Assembly (NCBI GenBank): GCA_012934845.2
Contig: WNNJ02002382.1
Location: 1 to 64,000, forward strand
DNA length: 64,000 bases
Direction of reading: 5' to 3'
Source of the DNA: Pomphorhynchus laevis
Lineage: Eukaryota; Acanthocephala; Palaeacanthocephala; Echinorhynchida; Pomphorhynchidae
The notes under the pieces were generated by a model. The model searched no databases. It saw nothing but the letters and a program-made list of their open reading frames with translations, and had not been told where the DNA came from. Positions within the stretch are counted from its first letter, which is position 1. Each line of letters begins with the position of its first letter. Below, one piece after another: positions 11,070 through 24,148 of this stretch. A program made the position numbers and the translations under genes.

Positions 11070-11270
11070 TAGACTGGACTTCAATTCACGACTTTCATGC
11101 ACCATGTAATTTCTTGACCACCACTTTAGTTTCTGTTGCCTGTGTGACATTGTGAATGAAGGCGTTTCCTACACTTTGCTTAATTGACTGATGCTGTCTT
11201 TACAAGATTGAATTGATGTGCGGACCATCTTGAATTGATGAGCGGTCCAGGATTCTTTACGAAATACGTC
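11070..11270 (-). repeat. Degenerate minus-strand relative of family d repeat
   Basis: Reading the minus strand gives blocks matching 5,190-5,420 (atggtccgcacatcaattc, caattaagcaaagtgt, tcacacaggcaac, gaaagtcgtgaat). The ribozyme-like segment here has lost the CTGATGA part and only the GAAAC side remains. Unit 2 copy is 13,550 bp downstream. Confidence 0.6.
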
Positions 11271-11369
11271 ATTAATAGAAAATGGTGTTGTTTGATGGAC
11301 TAGACTTCAATTCACGATTTGTGAATGTTAGCTTACAGATGCAATCAAGTTATTTATATATAACTTGAT

Positions 11370-11397
11370 TTGCTAGATCACATGTGTGATCTAGCAA
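11370..11397. repeat. 28 bp perfect palindrome with adjacent hairpin
   Basis: The 28 bp run from 11,370 (ttgctagatcacat and its mirror complement) is a perfect palindrome centred on ACATGT. Immediately upstream is a second inverted repeat (atcaagttat, ttat, then ataacttgat, 11,344-11,369). The motif ctagatcaca recurs at 11,588-11,597, about 200 bp away. Could be a foldback remnant or a site bound by a dimeric protein. Copy at 24,920-24,947. Confidence 0.6.
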
Positions 11398-11784
11398 AGA
11401 ACTATCATGTAAGTGTCATCTTCTAGGTCTTTATTATATGTGATTATACAATCCAAGTAAGTGAAAGTTTGGGTTTATAAAAGTATTATATGATACTTTT
11501 TTAAGTATTATAATACATAAGTTATAATAATTAAATAAATAATTAAGATACACATCGCATAAGTGGATATAAATGGTCACTTTCGCTAGATCACACAAGG
11601 TGGTTTCGTGCAGAAATCAGCCACTGAATTATTCTTTCATTACTTTCAATTTCACACATATTTAATTACAACATGACAGATTTTAGTCTAATGTATCGGT
11701 ATTGTTTAGTCTGCTACTGTCTTGCAATGATACACCCGACCTCATTAGAAGACTATCGCAATAGTTTCCTTTTAAACTCTTTTT

Positions 11785-11860
11785 GCACTTTTAGATTCGA
11801 ACATAGGTTCTTTCGATCTATGGGTCTACGCCTTACCGTTTAGGCTACCCATCCAGTGCA
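11785..11860 (-). repeat. tRNA-related SINE-like head
   Basis: On the minus strand, TAGCCTAAACGGTAAGG resembles a tRNA A box and TGTTCGAATCT resembles a B box at tRNA-like spacing. The acceptor and T-stem halves do not pair, so this is not a functional tRNA gene; a tRNA-derived SINE head is the best reading. No clear tail or target-site duplication was found. Copy at 25,335-25,410. Confidence 0.4.
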
Positions 11861-13473
11861 GCTAACAGTTATTCACTATATGAAACTTCCAATGAATGAA
11901 TTTTTACAACCGTATATTTCGAAATGCATTCAAAACATTCCTCATATTTAACAATGATTTGATCAGGAGATCATTGAATCGATACTGGTGACTCTGATGA
12001 AATCTTTCATTTATTTTATAAATTTTGCTAGACCAGTACTAAATTAACTGATTATTATTTTATTTTTATGCTATTGCGTAAAATGATGTCTTTTATCTAA
12101 TAATGTCTTTTATTGTTTTCAAGTTTATATAAATAATACTTAATTAAAGAAGTATTATGCATCTTAGAAGTGTGAACAGCTTACAATATTTCATTATATT
12201 TAGATTTCCAGTTTTAATTAGACCAGATTATAGAGATCTTCCAGAATTTTCCAAAAATGAATATCCATTTAAATAATTATTAATTCAAATTTATTATTTG
12301 AACTTTAAAAGTAACTTACTTTGATTCGTTTGTTAAATTTCGAATTTTTGAGAAGGATCAATAAAAACACAAACTTATTTTCATGTTTTTCTTGAAGGTT
12401 GCAGGCATAATCAGAAAGGTAAAGCACAATTTGTTCGTTAATCATTGATAAAATGTTTATTATGTTGTAAAACTGTTCAATGCTGTAATAATTAGAATTT
12501 ACAAAGTTTTTAGTAAGTGATATCTTTCAGGGCTTAATTTAGAAATTTAATTCCACAAATATAAATGGTATCATTTTGGATGTTGCCTCCAGATTCGTTA
12601 ACCCAATATATAATCGGCATCACTCTTCTTCTTTTTCTTCAGCGTTTGTTTAGCTTCCTTACGGAGTCCGCTTTTTCCACTGTCACGCCAATGGGCCTTA
12701 TTGATTGTTGGTGTTCGTTTGCGCGAAGAATGCGGCCGTAGCATTGTAGTCGCCTTTCGCGAAATTCATTGAGACACAATTTCATACTGTTGATGTGACG
12801 GTTTTGTTTTACGACTGGCTTGTCAAGAAGTCCATCGTCAACCCTCTTCCTTTCTCAGCACAGGCTAGGAACCGGCCATGGCGTAGATTTAAAAAAGGCA
12901 ATGGCTGAGATATAATCAGTAATGCCAGATATAATCGGACATCACTGATTATATTAACTCGACAGTTAATAGATATACTCAGTCAATTCAATTAATTTCG
13001 TAAATGCGATTTGTAAAGTACGATAAGCGGCAGTGGTACGACTCTTTAAAAATTAGACAAAACAGCAGTAAATTAGCTGCTGTTTCTACAATCTACATCG
13101 ATTTAAATGACCATTTAATTTTTTTGCTATTTTTTATAAGAAGTTCGTTTTTCAGTACTTTTGTAATCCAAAATTAATTATTTTTAAGATTTAATAAAAA
13201 TAACTTTTTTGTTTCATCCGACTTGCTCTCTTTGATACTTATTTTTTCACTGTTAGAACCTTACAAAGCTAGCTTCCCATAATTTGCATTGTTGGGAGCC
13301 GAATTGTTCTACCAGTAGTTGTCATGGTAAATTCTTGATTGAATAACTTTCAGTTTGGAAGCATAAAAATATTTTTAATGTTTAAAATTAAGCGAATTCT
13401 ATTTGTTTTAACGTTATAGCTTCTGCACTCATTTTACTGCATTTTATTGTCTATTTCATTAATTGCAGCAATG
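11861..13473. other. No gene; contains a GC-richer patch of unknown origin
   Basis: Most of it is AT-rich with nothing recognisable. Positions about 12,600-12,960 are distinctly more GC-rich (cggagtccgctttttcc, gcgcgaagaatgcggccg) and bounded by related phrases with tataatcggcatcac and tataatcggacatcac, as if a transposon fragment were inserted. No ORF or domain could be identified. Unit 2 equivalent is 25,411-27,022. Confidence 0.4.
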
Positions 13474-13483
13474 TATATTTTTT

Positions 13484-14165
13484 TATAAAAAAGAACGGAA
13501 TAAAAAAATCGGTGTGTGGTGAATTCGAATTGCGAATATTAGTTACCGCCCACACCAAATATAGAACACATTAATTGTGTAATTTGGTATATAAGCCAAA
13601 TATAAACCAGCATTTCGGCGACAAGGAATCAGCAGAAGCAGTTAAAGGACCGAAACACGAAATGTAGGCGTGGGCTCACTGCTTATGAGGTCCACCCACG
13701 CTGATTGTAGTGTACATTGATGCTGATAGGATTCAAACAACCACACGAGGATAATATCAAACCGACCAGTTAAGAATAACGGCTCGTGTATGCAATATTC
13801 ACAATAGTAAAAAGACAGCTTGCGGTTTACTGTCCAGTGAAAATTTCGTATGAGAACGGAATAAAAAATCGGTGTGTAGTGAATTCGAATTGCGAATATT
13901 AGTTACCGCCCACACCAAATATAGAACACATTAATTGTGTAATTTGGTTTATAAGCCAAATAAACCAGCATTTCGGCGACAAGGAATCAGCAGAAGCAGT
14001 TAAAGGACCGAAACACGAAATGTAGGCGTGGGCTCACTGCTGATGAGGTACACCCACGCTGATTGTAGTGTACAGTGATGCTGATAGGATTCAAACAACC
14101 ACACGAGGATAATATCAAACCGACCAGTTAAGAATAACGGCTCGTGTATGCAATATTCACAATAG
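13484..14165 (+). repeat. 358 bp retrozyme-like element, complete copy in unit 2
   Basis: A 49 bp 3' partial copy, a full 360 bp copy (13,542-13,901) and a 5' partial copy (13,902-14,165) are bounded by tatatttttt at 13,474-13,483 and 14,166-14,175. Hammerhead-like cores lie at 13,647-13,719 (reads CTTATGA and CATTGA, so the core is damaged) and 14,005-14,078 (core intact, helix II with one mismatch). The arrangement, with incomplete units at both ends, is what reverse transcription of a multimeric or circular RNA would leave. Confidence 0.7.
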
Positions 14166-15792
14166 TATATTTTTTCTTGCAAGTCCAGTTTGTTTAGTTT
14201 ATAATTCAAAATATGTTTTTTAACTGAAGACAATTATTTAGTTAAATTGCCAATAGCATACTTCAATCCATCCGCTAAGAATGTAAAACACTTAGTTATT
14301 CGTCACACTGATGGTTTTGAACCAAAGATTATTATTGACATAAAAAAAACATTCTTTTCGTTTTTGTCATTTATGCTTTATTTATTTCATCACAAATATT
14401 CACTTTTCTTATTCGCTTGGTTATCTTATGTGCTCAATATACAAATACAATATATACCTTTAAAGCTCTTCTGGAAAATATTTTACGTTGGAGATTATTT
14501 AAATAATAATTTTTAAAAATTACTACATTTTGTCTTTAAATTTACTACATTTTATTATTTCTGTCTACCTGATGTTTGCATAATCAATTCTAGATGCCCA
14601 ACATCATATCTAACAATGTAACAGCTATAACTTTCAAAATCTATGATAATAAATGTAGTTGCATTTCATATTTTAATTAATAAAACCTATTTTTACAATT
14701 TATATTCAAATTTACTAAGCTTTTACTTTGCTAAGCTATTTATTAATAAGCTATATCCTTTACTATGGTATTTACTAATTCGATCACACAATATCATATT
14801 TATATGATATTAAAATACTTGTTTTGCTAACAAATATATAAGAAAATATTTTGTTTTGTGTCAGTATATTATATTTTGTGTCAATTTACTAATCCAGCAC
14901 TCCACGTTAGCTGTGCCATCATAAAAAGAAACCAAATCCATTATGCTCATTCTGATCATCATGCCGAAATAGCTTGTTGCAAATGAACGAGTTTTATTTT
15001 TATTTAGTGATTTTGCCAAAAAAAACTTTTCCTTATATAACAAAATATGCCAGAATAATATAACAAAATATTTAACAAGATAAGCTAATAGAACGAAATA
15101 TTTATTTTGATTAATAAACCCTATTTTTACAAGTTATATTCAAATTTACTAATCTATTACTTTAAGTTTTTTATTAATAAGATATAGTGTTTGCCAAGCT
15201 ATTTATTAAGTCGATCACACGATTTCATATTTATATTATATTACCTATATATTTGTAGAAAAATAGTTGTTTTGCTAATAATAAGTATACGAGAATATAT
15301 GTTGTTTAAGATAATAAAAAAATAACTGGTGTATTTAAAAATGTTTTTGTAATTAATAGAAACAAATCACGATTGCGCGACTTTAAATGTTCGATTGCGA
15401 GTCCATCATTTGTGTAAATGTTGTGTTATTATTTTTACGGTAAAATGTATGAGAATTTATAGTTCGTAATACCGTCTAAACTTGAATTTCGAAAAATCTT
15501 CTATTTGTCAATATATACAGTAATAGTATATCTATTATACAATAAAGTGTCGTTTATACTTACTTTAGTCGATTATTTTTTATATAAAAAAATAACTTTT
15601 GTATGTAAATTATCGTAAAATATTGTTATTTATTATTGTTAATCTGAGACGAGTTATAGATTGAAGTCAATTCAGTAAATACAATTTCATCAACAAAAGT
15701 TAAGAGTTTGAGAGCGTAATTTAAGTTAGAATTTATTTAAGAATTAAATAATTATTTTTTTGTTAAAAATATTGCCCTGATCAATAATACCT

Positions 15793-16357
15793 TTAACATA
15801 TAGTTATATTGTCTATAGTCTTAGTAAGGTCACTGTTTTTATAAACGCTGATAATATCGGTAATCATTTCAATTTGATAATTAATATGTTCGCGGCCATT
15901 TTTAATTCCCAACCAATGTATAAATTCATCTATTGTCGGTACTGCTTTAGAAATGAGTTTGTATAACAAGTTAATCAAATATCTTTGATGTTTTCCTAGT
16001 GTAGACATATACGACGTGTAGAAAAGTTCACTTTCGCTAGTGTCACTGAAATTGATTTTCTCCTCGTCACTCATTGACTGTAATATATTCTGACACGATG
16101 ACAATTGATGATGTTGATTTTGTACACAATATTTAATAATCATTGAATTAATATACGTTAATCCAAATTTGCTAATCCGGTTCAAACTCACATATTCCCA
16201 TATAATCATGGATGTATTATGGCATGTAAAATTGATCAACATATCTTCAATGTAACTATAATGCTCATGATCTGTTTGCTTGGCTTCGAGTAAATTATTA
16301 ATCTTTGAATTTATTTGACCTGATCCAATTGTACTTGGATCATAAAAGTTGATGACT
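15793..16357 (-). CDS. Last exon of the unrecognised host gene (unit 2)
   Basis: The translation is identical to that of the unit 1 exon 2,243-2,807, with the same acceptor and stop. Together with 20,021-20,334 it would make a second, tandem copy of the gene if upstream exons were also included in the duplicated segment. Confidence 0.5.
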
Positions 16358-17939
16358 CTAGAAAATAATATTTTTTTACTGTAAATTTACAGATAATTTG
16401 TATTATGTGTAAACTAACTTTGAAGCTTAACTTACTGTCCACTTCAAAGTTATTGTTCTAAATAAAAATACCGTGTGCTTATCGTTCCACAATTAATTGC
16501 ATTCAAATAAGTATAGGTGACGGAATTACACTTGGGAAGCAAATTTTAAATGGTGACACACATTGATCGCATCACAATGCTAGAGATACGCACGCAAGCC
16601 GCAACACATATTCGACAGAATGTTTGTAAATCATATTCACTTAAAAGTAATACTGGAAAGCCAACTTGTACGGACTCGCAATATGTGCCGCCGATTAGTA
16701 AAGACTCGTGCACCTTTCGTTTTGGCGCATTTAACATTTTTTTAACATTTGACGGAACATTTGCAGCATAAAAATTGGAGAAAATTGTATTTGATTAAGA
16801 GTAATGGTATTATTGGCATTTGCTAATTAAACTGATTTAAATTTGAATTCACGCAAAAAATCAATATAAGGAATATAATTTAATATAATTTAATATAATT
16901 TAATTTTACATTTTTGAAATCTCCAATATTTTTAGTTCTACTAAACTTATTGTTTTACACAACATCCATTTTGACATGATCAAATTTGTATCAATAAAAA
17001 TAAGAAATATATATTTACACACCACATTTACTCCATTAAAATCACCTTAATAGCTTTATTATCTCCCTTGTATCCATATTAATTCATCCTTAATCGTTAT
17101 TTTCCTCATTTACACACTTTTTTAAATTTCGAAAAGACTGAAAGTTTAATGTCTGGTAAATTGAATTTGAATGAGGATTGCGACAGTGTAATAACATTTA
17201 AATTAGAAGAAAGATGGCAAAAGCCAACGCAAAATTTATTGAATTGAATATTTCGATGCCTAACTGGCATCATCTTCAGCAATTGTAAGTAGTTAATCGA
17301 GATAACCAGGTAGTTTAAACTGTCTTGTTATCTCAATTAACTACTTACAATGGCTGAAGATGATGCCAGCTAGGCATCGAAATATTCAATTCAATAAATT
17401 TTGCGTTGGCTTTTGTCATCTTTCTTCAAATTTAAAGTCTGCTAGTTTTCACTTTATAAAAACGCAAATAATTTGATTTTTTCTATAATTAACGTGAAAC
17501 TTTGATGTATCTGAGTGTATAAAAAGTTTAATTTAAAAGTTAAATTTGAATTAAATTTAGCTTTAAATTTAACTATAAGGAATTTTAGTGTATAAAACGC
17601 TCTTTGATTGTAAAAATTGGACTTTGATTCTTTATAAATGATTCAAATAGCCCACAATGCATAGTCAATTTTAAATTTTTTTGATATTTTGAAGATTTTT
17701 ATATTTTATAATTTTAGTGTTTAACCTTATTTTAACCCTCACAAATTATATCAAATAATCGACTAATCCAGTCGTTAAATCACCTTAACCAAAAATAATG
17801 TTATAGGAACTATAATTCCTGTAGCAGTTTATGATAATTTAGTTTCTGATGATGTAAGCAGAGTTATTAAGTACAAAATAATGTAATATTACAAAAAATA
17901 ATAATATAATTTTTTTTACAAAAATAAAATATCAGCGAA

Positions 17940-18485
17940 TATATGCTCGTGAATACCAGTTTTGAAGTCAGCGTTGATGGTACTCTTATTCTCGGTGTAC
18001 CACTCGAAAGTGAAACATATATACATATATGTGGAATATATATACATATATACATTCGCCTGGAATGTCTCCGTCGCTTCGACCACACATCCACATATTT
18101 TGCCCAACTCTCCTGGCCCACCATCCACATCCGCATCAAACTCCGCCTTCTTCTCGTTACCTTTCGTCTCATCGCTGTCGGCTCCCCATCGTTCATCAAC
18201 GTTCCTTTCTTAGACGATACTCGCCCCACCTCGCTATCGCTTCGTTCCTGTCATACCCTCTTACTCCACGTTCTTAATTACTCCAACAACTACGGTCTCC
18301 GATCTTTCCTCGTCGCCGCCTCACTCGCCTGGAATCAACTCCCTCTCGACGTCCGCCGCGCTCCCTCCTTTATCAAATTCAAACATTTCCTCCGTTCACA
18401 CCTTCTTGACACCTGATTCACAGTCTTGTTTTGTTGTGGTCATGTAAGCGTGCGCTGGCACGCATTTGCCTTTGTTAAAATAAAT
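17940..18485 (+). mobile_element. 3' end of a CR1/L2-like LINE (unit 2 copy)
   Basis: Same fragment as 4,390-4,935. It differs near 18,182 (ggctcccc against ggccttcc), one of the few differences between the two units. Confidence 0.75.
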
Positions 18486-18854
18486 CCTTTTTTATACATA
18501 AAGTACTTTTTATAATATTTATTATAAAAAGTAATTTTTATCATTTCAAATCAATTACAAAAATATGTTCAATGTAAAAGTATTCGCATTGAACATATCA
18601 TTAGTAAAATGGACAACTATCAATTTCATTTCAAATAAATTACAAAAATATGTTCAATGATCATGTATTTGAAAATTGTGACTTATATATACATGCCGTA
18701 TCCATTAAGGATCCAACGAGTGCAACGGCATCTCAGCAACAACCTCTGGCTAGTGTTTAAGGATGGTCCACACATCAATTCGATCTGGTTAACAGCGTAA
18801 GCCTCAGACAATTAAGCAAAGTGTCGGAAACGCCTTTATTCACAATGTCACACA

Positions 18855-18926
18855 GGCAACCGAAACGACCAATGAATACTTCATTCTACTGATGAGTGTT
18901 GCCGGGTACTCATTGGTTGTCTAGAA
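18855..18926 (+). ncRNA. Hammerhead-like core (family d, unit 2 copy)
   Basis: Identical to the domain at 5,305-5,376, with GAAA at 18,862 and CTGATGA at 18,889. No new pairing evidence, because the units are nearly identical. Confidence 0.6.
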
Positions 18927-20020
18927 GTGGCATGGTGACTGAAAGTCGTGAATCGAAGTCGAGTTTACCAACCAAACACAATTTTCAATTAATGCCGTAT
19001 TTCGTAAGAAATCTAGGACCGTTGTCTACTCAGCGCAGCGGTGTACTGCTATTATATATACAGTGTTACGGTATTAACGATAATATATATAATATTAATA
19101 TTATATTAATGTTATATCTGAAATTGGTATTCTTGATTTACAAGTAGCATTTTATTGCATTATTTTGTTATTACAAGAAAAATAGACTTACACGCCATAC
19201 ACAACTATATGTATTCAAAATATATGGTTTGATAAATTCGTCAAAAATACAAGTTTCAACATGCTCTTTTTTCAACAAGCTAAGGATAATTGTTTGTGGC
19301 CACTACTATCCTCCATTGAATCACGAAGGCATCGATATCTTTGATCAATATCTGATTTGGATTTTATAGCACGTGTTTTAGTAATTTATATAAATTATAT
19401 ATATTACGATTAAAATATTATTATATATTAATAAATCTTTATAATATGTTTATATATTATTAATTTAATATATTATTTTATTTATATTTATTTTTAACAT
19501 ATTTACTTATTCTCGTAAGTTTACTGACACAAATTGTCTTCTTTCAATCGTAGCTAAGTATATTTTGTACTATTAAAAATGTTAAAATTTCATTTAAAAA
19601 ATATTAGATCACGTTAAATTTTCATAATTTACAATTTTATGACCCCCATCAATATAATATTATAATATTATATTAATTAATATTATAATAATACAATTTC
19701 ATTTATTACAATATATTGGTATAATATTAAGATATAGTATATCTATTGATATTATCTACGAACACTATTATAGAATTATTATTAAAGGTCATCAAGAGGA
19801 AATATCAAACATCGTATTTTTGGATAGTCAATCAGGAGGAATTATTAAAAATATTTGTTTAAATAATTTTCTGCTCAGAAATTGACAAATTTTGCTTTCT
19901 GTCAGTTTCTCTATACTTTTTTTAAGCAGTGGAACCCGGTCGAAAACTGCTTCTGTAAAGCAATTAAGAATTTAAAAACTAACATTGAATGATAATAGTA
20001 CAGAATAATAAAATGCTTAC

Positions 20021-20334
20021 TTGGAAATGAGTCTCGGTATTTCCAGTGTCGTATTCGTTTCATGTTTTTTCACTCCTTTTAAAGTCGATATTGATTTCCA
20101 GTATCGAAGCAAGCATACTTGATCTTCAGTCAAATTGTCACATAAACCAAATGAATCATATTTACTCAAGTTTAACGATGTATCGGCTAATATGTTGTGG
20201 CTTTTGTTGTCTATAAATAAAACCGTCAAATGTTGATCTACTTTTGTATGACCACTTTTTAAATATCGATAGTAAGAATATGATATCCAGATAGGCGTTG
20301 TCAAAAATAATTGAAAGAATATCATATCAATGAT
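20021..20334 (-). CDS. Internal exon of the unrecognised gene (unit 2)
   Basis: Same translation, acceptor and donor as 6,471-6,784. Its duplicated, frameshifted sister is 21,252-21,564. Confidence 0.45.
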
Positions 20335-23300
20335 CTTTAAAAGATTACAATATAAATTATATTACAATAATATAAAATCAATAAAAATTTGAAAAAAATT
20401 CTAGTATAGATGAAATTGCTAGTATAATAAGCATTCAAATACAGTCTTAATGTTGATGTCCTTACAGATGTAAAATTAACCAAAAATGCATGGAAAAGTT
20501 TATATAATAAATACCGCAAGTTGATTAATTTGTGGTATGACCATCAAATATTAAATTGTAATGGTAGTTTATAATTAATTTTGTTGAGATATGTTAAACT
20601 CAAATGATAACATACAAGTTAGTAGCAATTGCAAAATGAAATTTATCTAATGCATTGGAGGGTATACGAAAAACAATATGGAATGGCACAGGCTTCTAAT
20701 ATATTATTTTATTTATATTTTTTTTAACATATTTACTTATTCTCGTAAGTTTACTGACACAAATTGTCTTCTTTCAATCGTAGCTAAGTATATTTTGTAC
20801 TATTAAAAATGTTAAAATTTATATTTAAAAAATATTAGATCACGTTAAATTTTTATAATTCACAATTTTATGACCCCCATTGATATAATATCATAATATT
20901 ATATTAATTAATATTATAATAATACAATTTCATTTATTACAATATATTGGTATAATATTAAGATATAGTATATCTATTGATATTATCTACGAACACTATT
21001 ATAGAATTATTATTAAAGGTCATCAAGAGGAAATATCAAACATCGTATTTTTGGATAGTCAATCAGGAGGAATTATTAAAAATATTTGTTTAAATAATTT
21101 TCTGCTCAGAAATTGACAAATTTTGCTTTCTGTCAGTTTCTGTATACTTTTTTTAAGCGGTGGAACCCGGTCGAAAACTGCTTCTGTAAAGCAATTAAGA
21201 ATTTAAAAATTAACTTTGAATGATAATAATACAGAATAATAAAATGCTTACTTGGAAATGAGTCTTGGTATTTCGAGTGTCGTATTCGTTTCATGTTTTT
21301 CACTCCTCTTAAAGTCGATATTGATTTCCAGTATCGAAGCAAGCATACTTTATCTTCAGTTAAATTGTCACATAAACCAAATGAATCATATTTACTCAAG
21401 TTTAACGAAGTATCGGCTAATATGTTGTGGCTTTTGTTGTCTATAAGTAAAACCGTCAAATGTTGTTCTACTTTTGTATGACCACTTTTTAAATATCGAT
21501 AGTAAGAATACGATATCCAGATAGGCGTTGTCAAAAATAATTGAAAGAATATCATATCAATGATCTTTAAAAGATTACAATATAAATTATATTACAATAA
21601 TATAAAATCAATAAAAATTTGAAAAAAATTCTAGTATAGATGAAATTGCTAGTATAATAAGCATTCAAATACAGTCTTAATGTTGACGTCCTTACAGATG
21701 TAAAATTAACCAAAAATGCATGGAAAAGTTTATATAATAAATACCGCAAGTTGATTAATTTGTGGTATGACCATCAAATATTAAATTGTAATGGTAGTTT
21801 ATAATTAATTTTGTTGAGATATGTTAAACTCAAATGATAACATACAAGTTAGTAGCAATTGCAAAATGAAATTTATCTAATGCATTGGAGGGTATACGAA
21901 AAACAATATGGAATGGCACAGGCTTCTAATTTTCAATTTCAAGAGTAATAATCGCATGTAAAAATGTATTTCAAGAGTGTATTCGTACGTAAAAATGTAC
22001 AAACATTTATTAACAATCCGAGCTCATTATTGATAATGGAATAATCAAATTTAATTAATTATCAATTAGACTAGGGATTTTTGCAAAGCGCAAAATTGAT
22101 GGGACGAACTTTTTGAATTTGAACATTAATGCATATAATAGTGTTATATAAAAAAGACATGTGACATGCAAAAGGCATGTAAAAGTGTCAGTCGGCTGTA
22201 TTAGCAACTATCGAAATATTATTCATACCTCGAAAGTTTAATGTCAAATATAAATGTTACTAACAAAACACTCTGGGTCGTGTTGACAACATTATTATTG
22301 AAAATACGTGCTGATTTTGCAATAATTTCATAATATAGAGAGATTATAGGATGCAGCGATTATATATAATATGCATATTATATATTATGTAATTACATAT
22401 ATATTATATGCATACTAGTAAATTATATAAAGTGTTAAATTCGGTAGTATTACTAATACTTTCGGATTAAATGGAACCTAAAAACTTTGCATAATTGTTT
22501 AAAAATTAATATTTACAGAACTTATACTTTTACAAATCTCGTTGTAACTGATCCTGCATACATCTAATTAAATTTACAAATGACTAATGTTATAAGGTCG
22601 ATGAATATTCGTTCAAAATGTTGACTACTTATCGGACATCTGTGTGTCTGTTGCGGTCAAATTGAAGCGTTTTTCAATGAAATTGGTACCTCTAAAATTC
22701 AGTGCGAATAATCGAAAATAAAATCAAGATGAAATTTAAGTAAAAATAAATATTTGTTTATTAAAAATATAATAAATCGGGAATAACTTTAAATTGGTTT
22801 TACAATATAACTATTAAAATATATCTATAGCTAATATATCTATATATTAATAATTATTATATTATTTATTTTACATTAATTATAAAGTATATAAAAAGCA
22901 TTTAATTATCTGGAAGTAATTTCAGGAACCACTAAAATATAGAAATTGATTTTATTTTATTTGTTAATAATAAAAATATTTGTTTTTAATTTAAGCAATA
23001 ACGATATCTAACGACAAATCGTAATCGATTTGTCGTATCGCATAAAGGCATATATAATGTCATAATTTTTATTGTATAATTACATATTATTCTTAATATA
23101 CGAAGATTATGAAGATTCCTAGAGACATTCTAGCTGAAGTTATTACTTTGTTATTTCAAGTACATTATATTACTGTTTTATTTTTTTTTACTTTTATAAC
23201 AATTTTTTTATTAACAAATCTTGATTAATATTTATTAAATCTAAATAATTAAAATTAAATCAGAATAACAACTCCAGATTTATAGATTTGGCTAAAATTT

Positions 23301-24077
23301 GAAGACGCTGGTTAATCTCAGAATGAAAGTAATGAAAGTAATCTCAGAATAAAGTAATTAATAAATTATTATTAATTTAATTATAAAAAATGGTTAATAG
23401 AATGCAAAAATTGGGTATCACAATTTAATATGACTATATATCTTAAGATATAATAATATCTTAAGATATTATTATGTTAATAATATAATATCTATATTAT
23501 TTAATTTATCTTGATTTGTATTATTCATATGAAGATATAAAGTATATAAATTATAGCAGTGTATATTTATTCATTGATAATATATTAGTGTGTAATAATA
23601 TCATATATGGTGATCAATATTATATACATTATGTGTATATGTTTGCTTCCTGTAATTCTTATCAAAAAGTATAAATGTTTCTGGCTAAAGAAAGCAACGT
23701 TTATACTTTTTTCAAAAAGTATAAACGTTTTTTAAAAGAAAATTCTCGTACTGCTTTTCAATCGCGTTGATTTTACTTGTTCTTTTTATAATATATTTCG
23801 TTGTGTAAAAGTTTATATAAAGTACTTTTATAAATATTATAATTTATAAATTATAATAATTATATAAATTATCATAATACACATAACATATAGTTGATAT
23901 ATTAATAAAGATCATTAATATATCATTAATATATCTCAGTTTCTTACAGTCAAGCATCTGAAAGTTTGATCCTCTGGTTGTTAATGATGGTCAGTATTGC
24001 AAATTGTAGGATTTAAGAGCTAACGCCACCAACAATTTTAGATAGATGTCGGAAATGCATTTTCACAATGTCACAGA

Positions 24078-24148
24078 GGCAGCCGAAACGGTGTGTGATA
24101 GTTCATCTTACTGACGATGTATGCCGTCTATCACATTACCGTCTAGGA
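24078..24148 (+). ncRNA. Hammerhead-like core (family e, unit 2 copy)
   Basis: Identical to 10,528-10,598, with CTGACGA at 24,111-24,117. Confidence 0.5.

Larger units (their letters stand above)
1..13541. repeat. Segmental tandem unit 1 (13.5 kb)
   Basis: This is the first of three head-to-tail copies. Position 1 corresponds to 13,542 and to 27,091. The offset to unit 2 grows from 13,541 to 13,550 through small indels, mostly in the short repeats at the left end. Differences from unit 2 found by eye number about a dozen (for example near 903, 1,973, 4,633, 8,211, 11,598, 11,728, 12,570 and 12,700), so identity is about 99.9%. The unit starts in the 358 bp repeat. Stretches without a gene, 618-2,242, 2,808-3,655, 8,381-10,394 and 11,861-13,473, are AT-rich and I recognise nothing in them beyond small hairpins. 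Confidence 0.95.

Noticed and set aside
11785-11860. Functional tRNA gene on the minus strand
   Set aside because: A and B box-like sequences are present, but the acceptor and T stems do not pair; kept only as a SINE-like head.
11991-11997. CTGATGA inside a TACTGGT/ACCAGTA inverted repeat
   Set aside because: The 7 bp stem is real, but no GAAA strand pairs with the bases after CTGATGA and there is no matching helix I.
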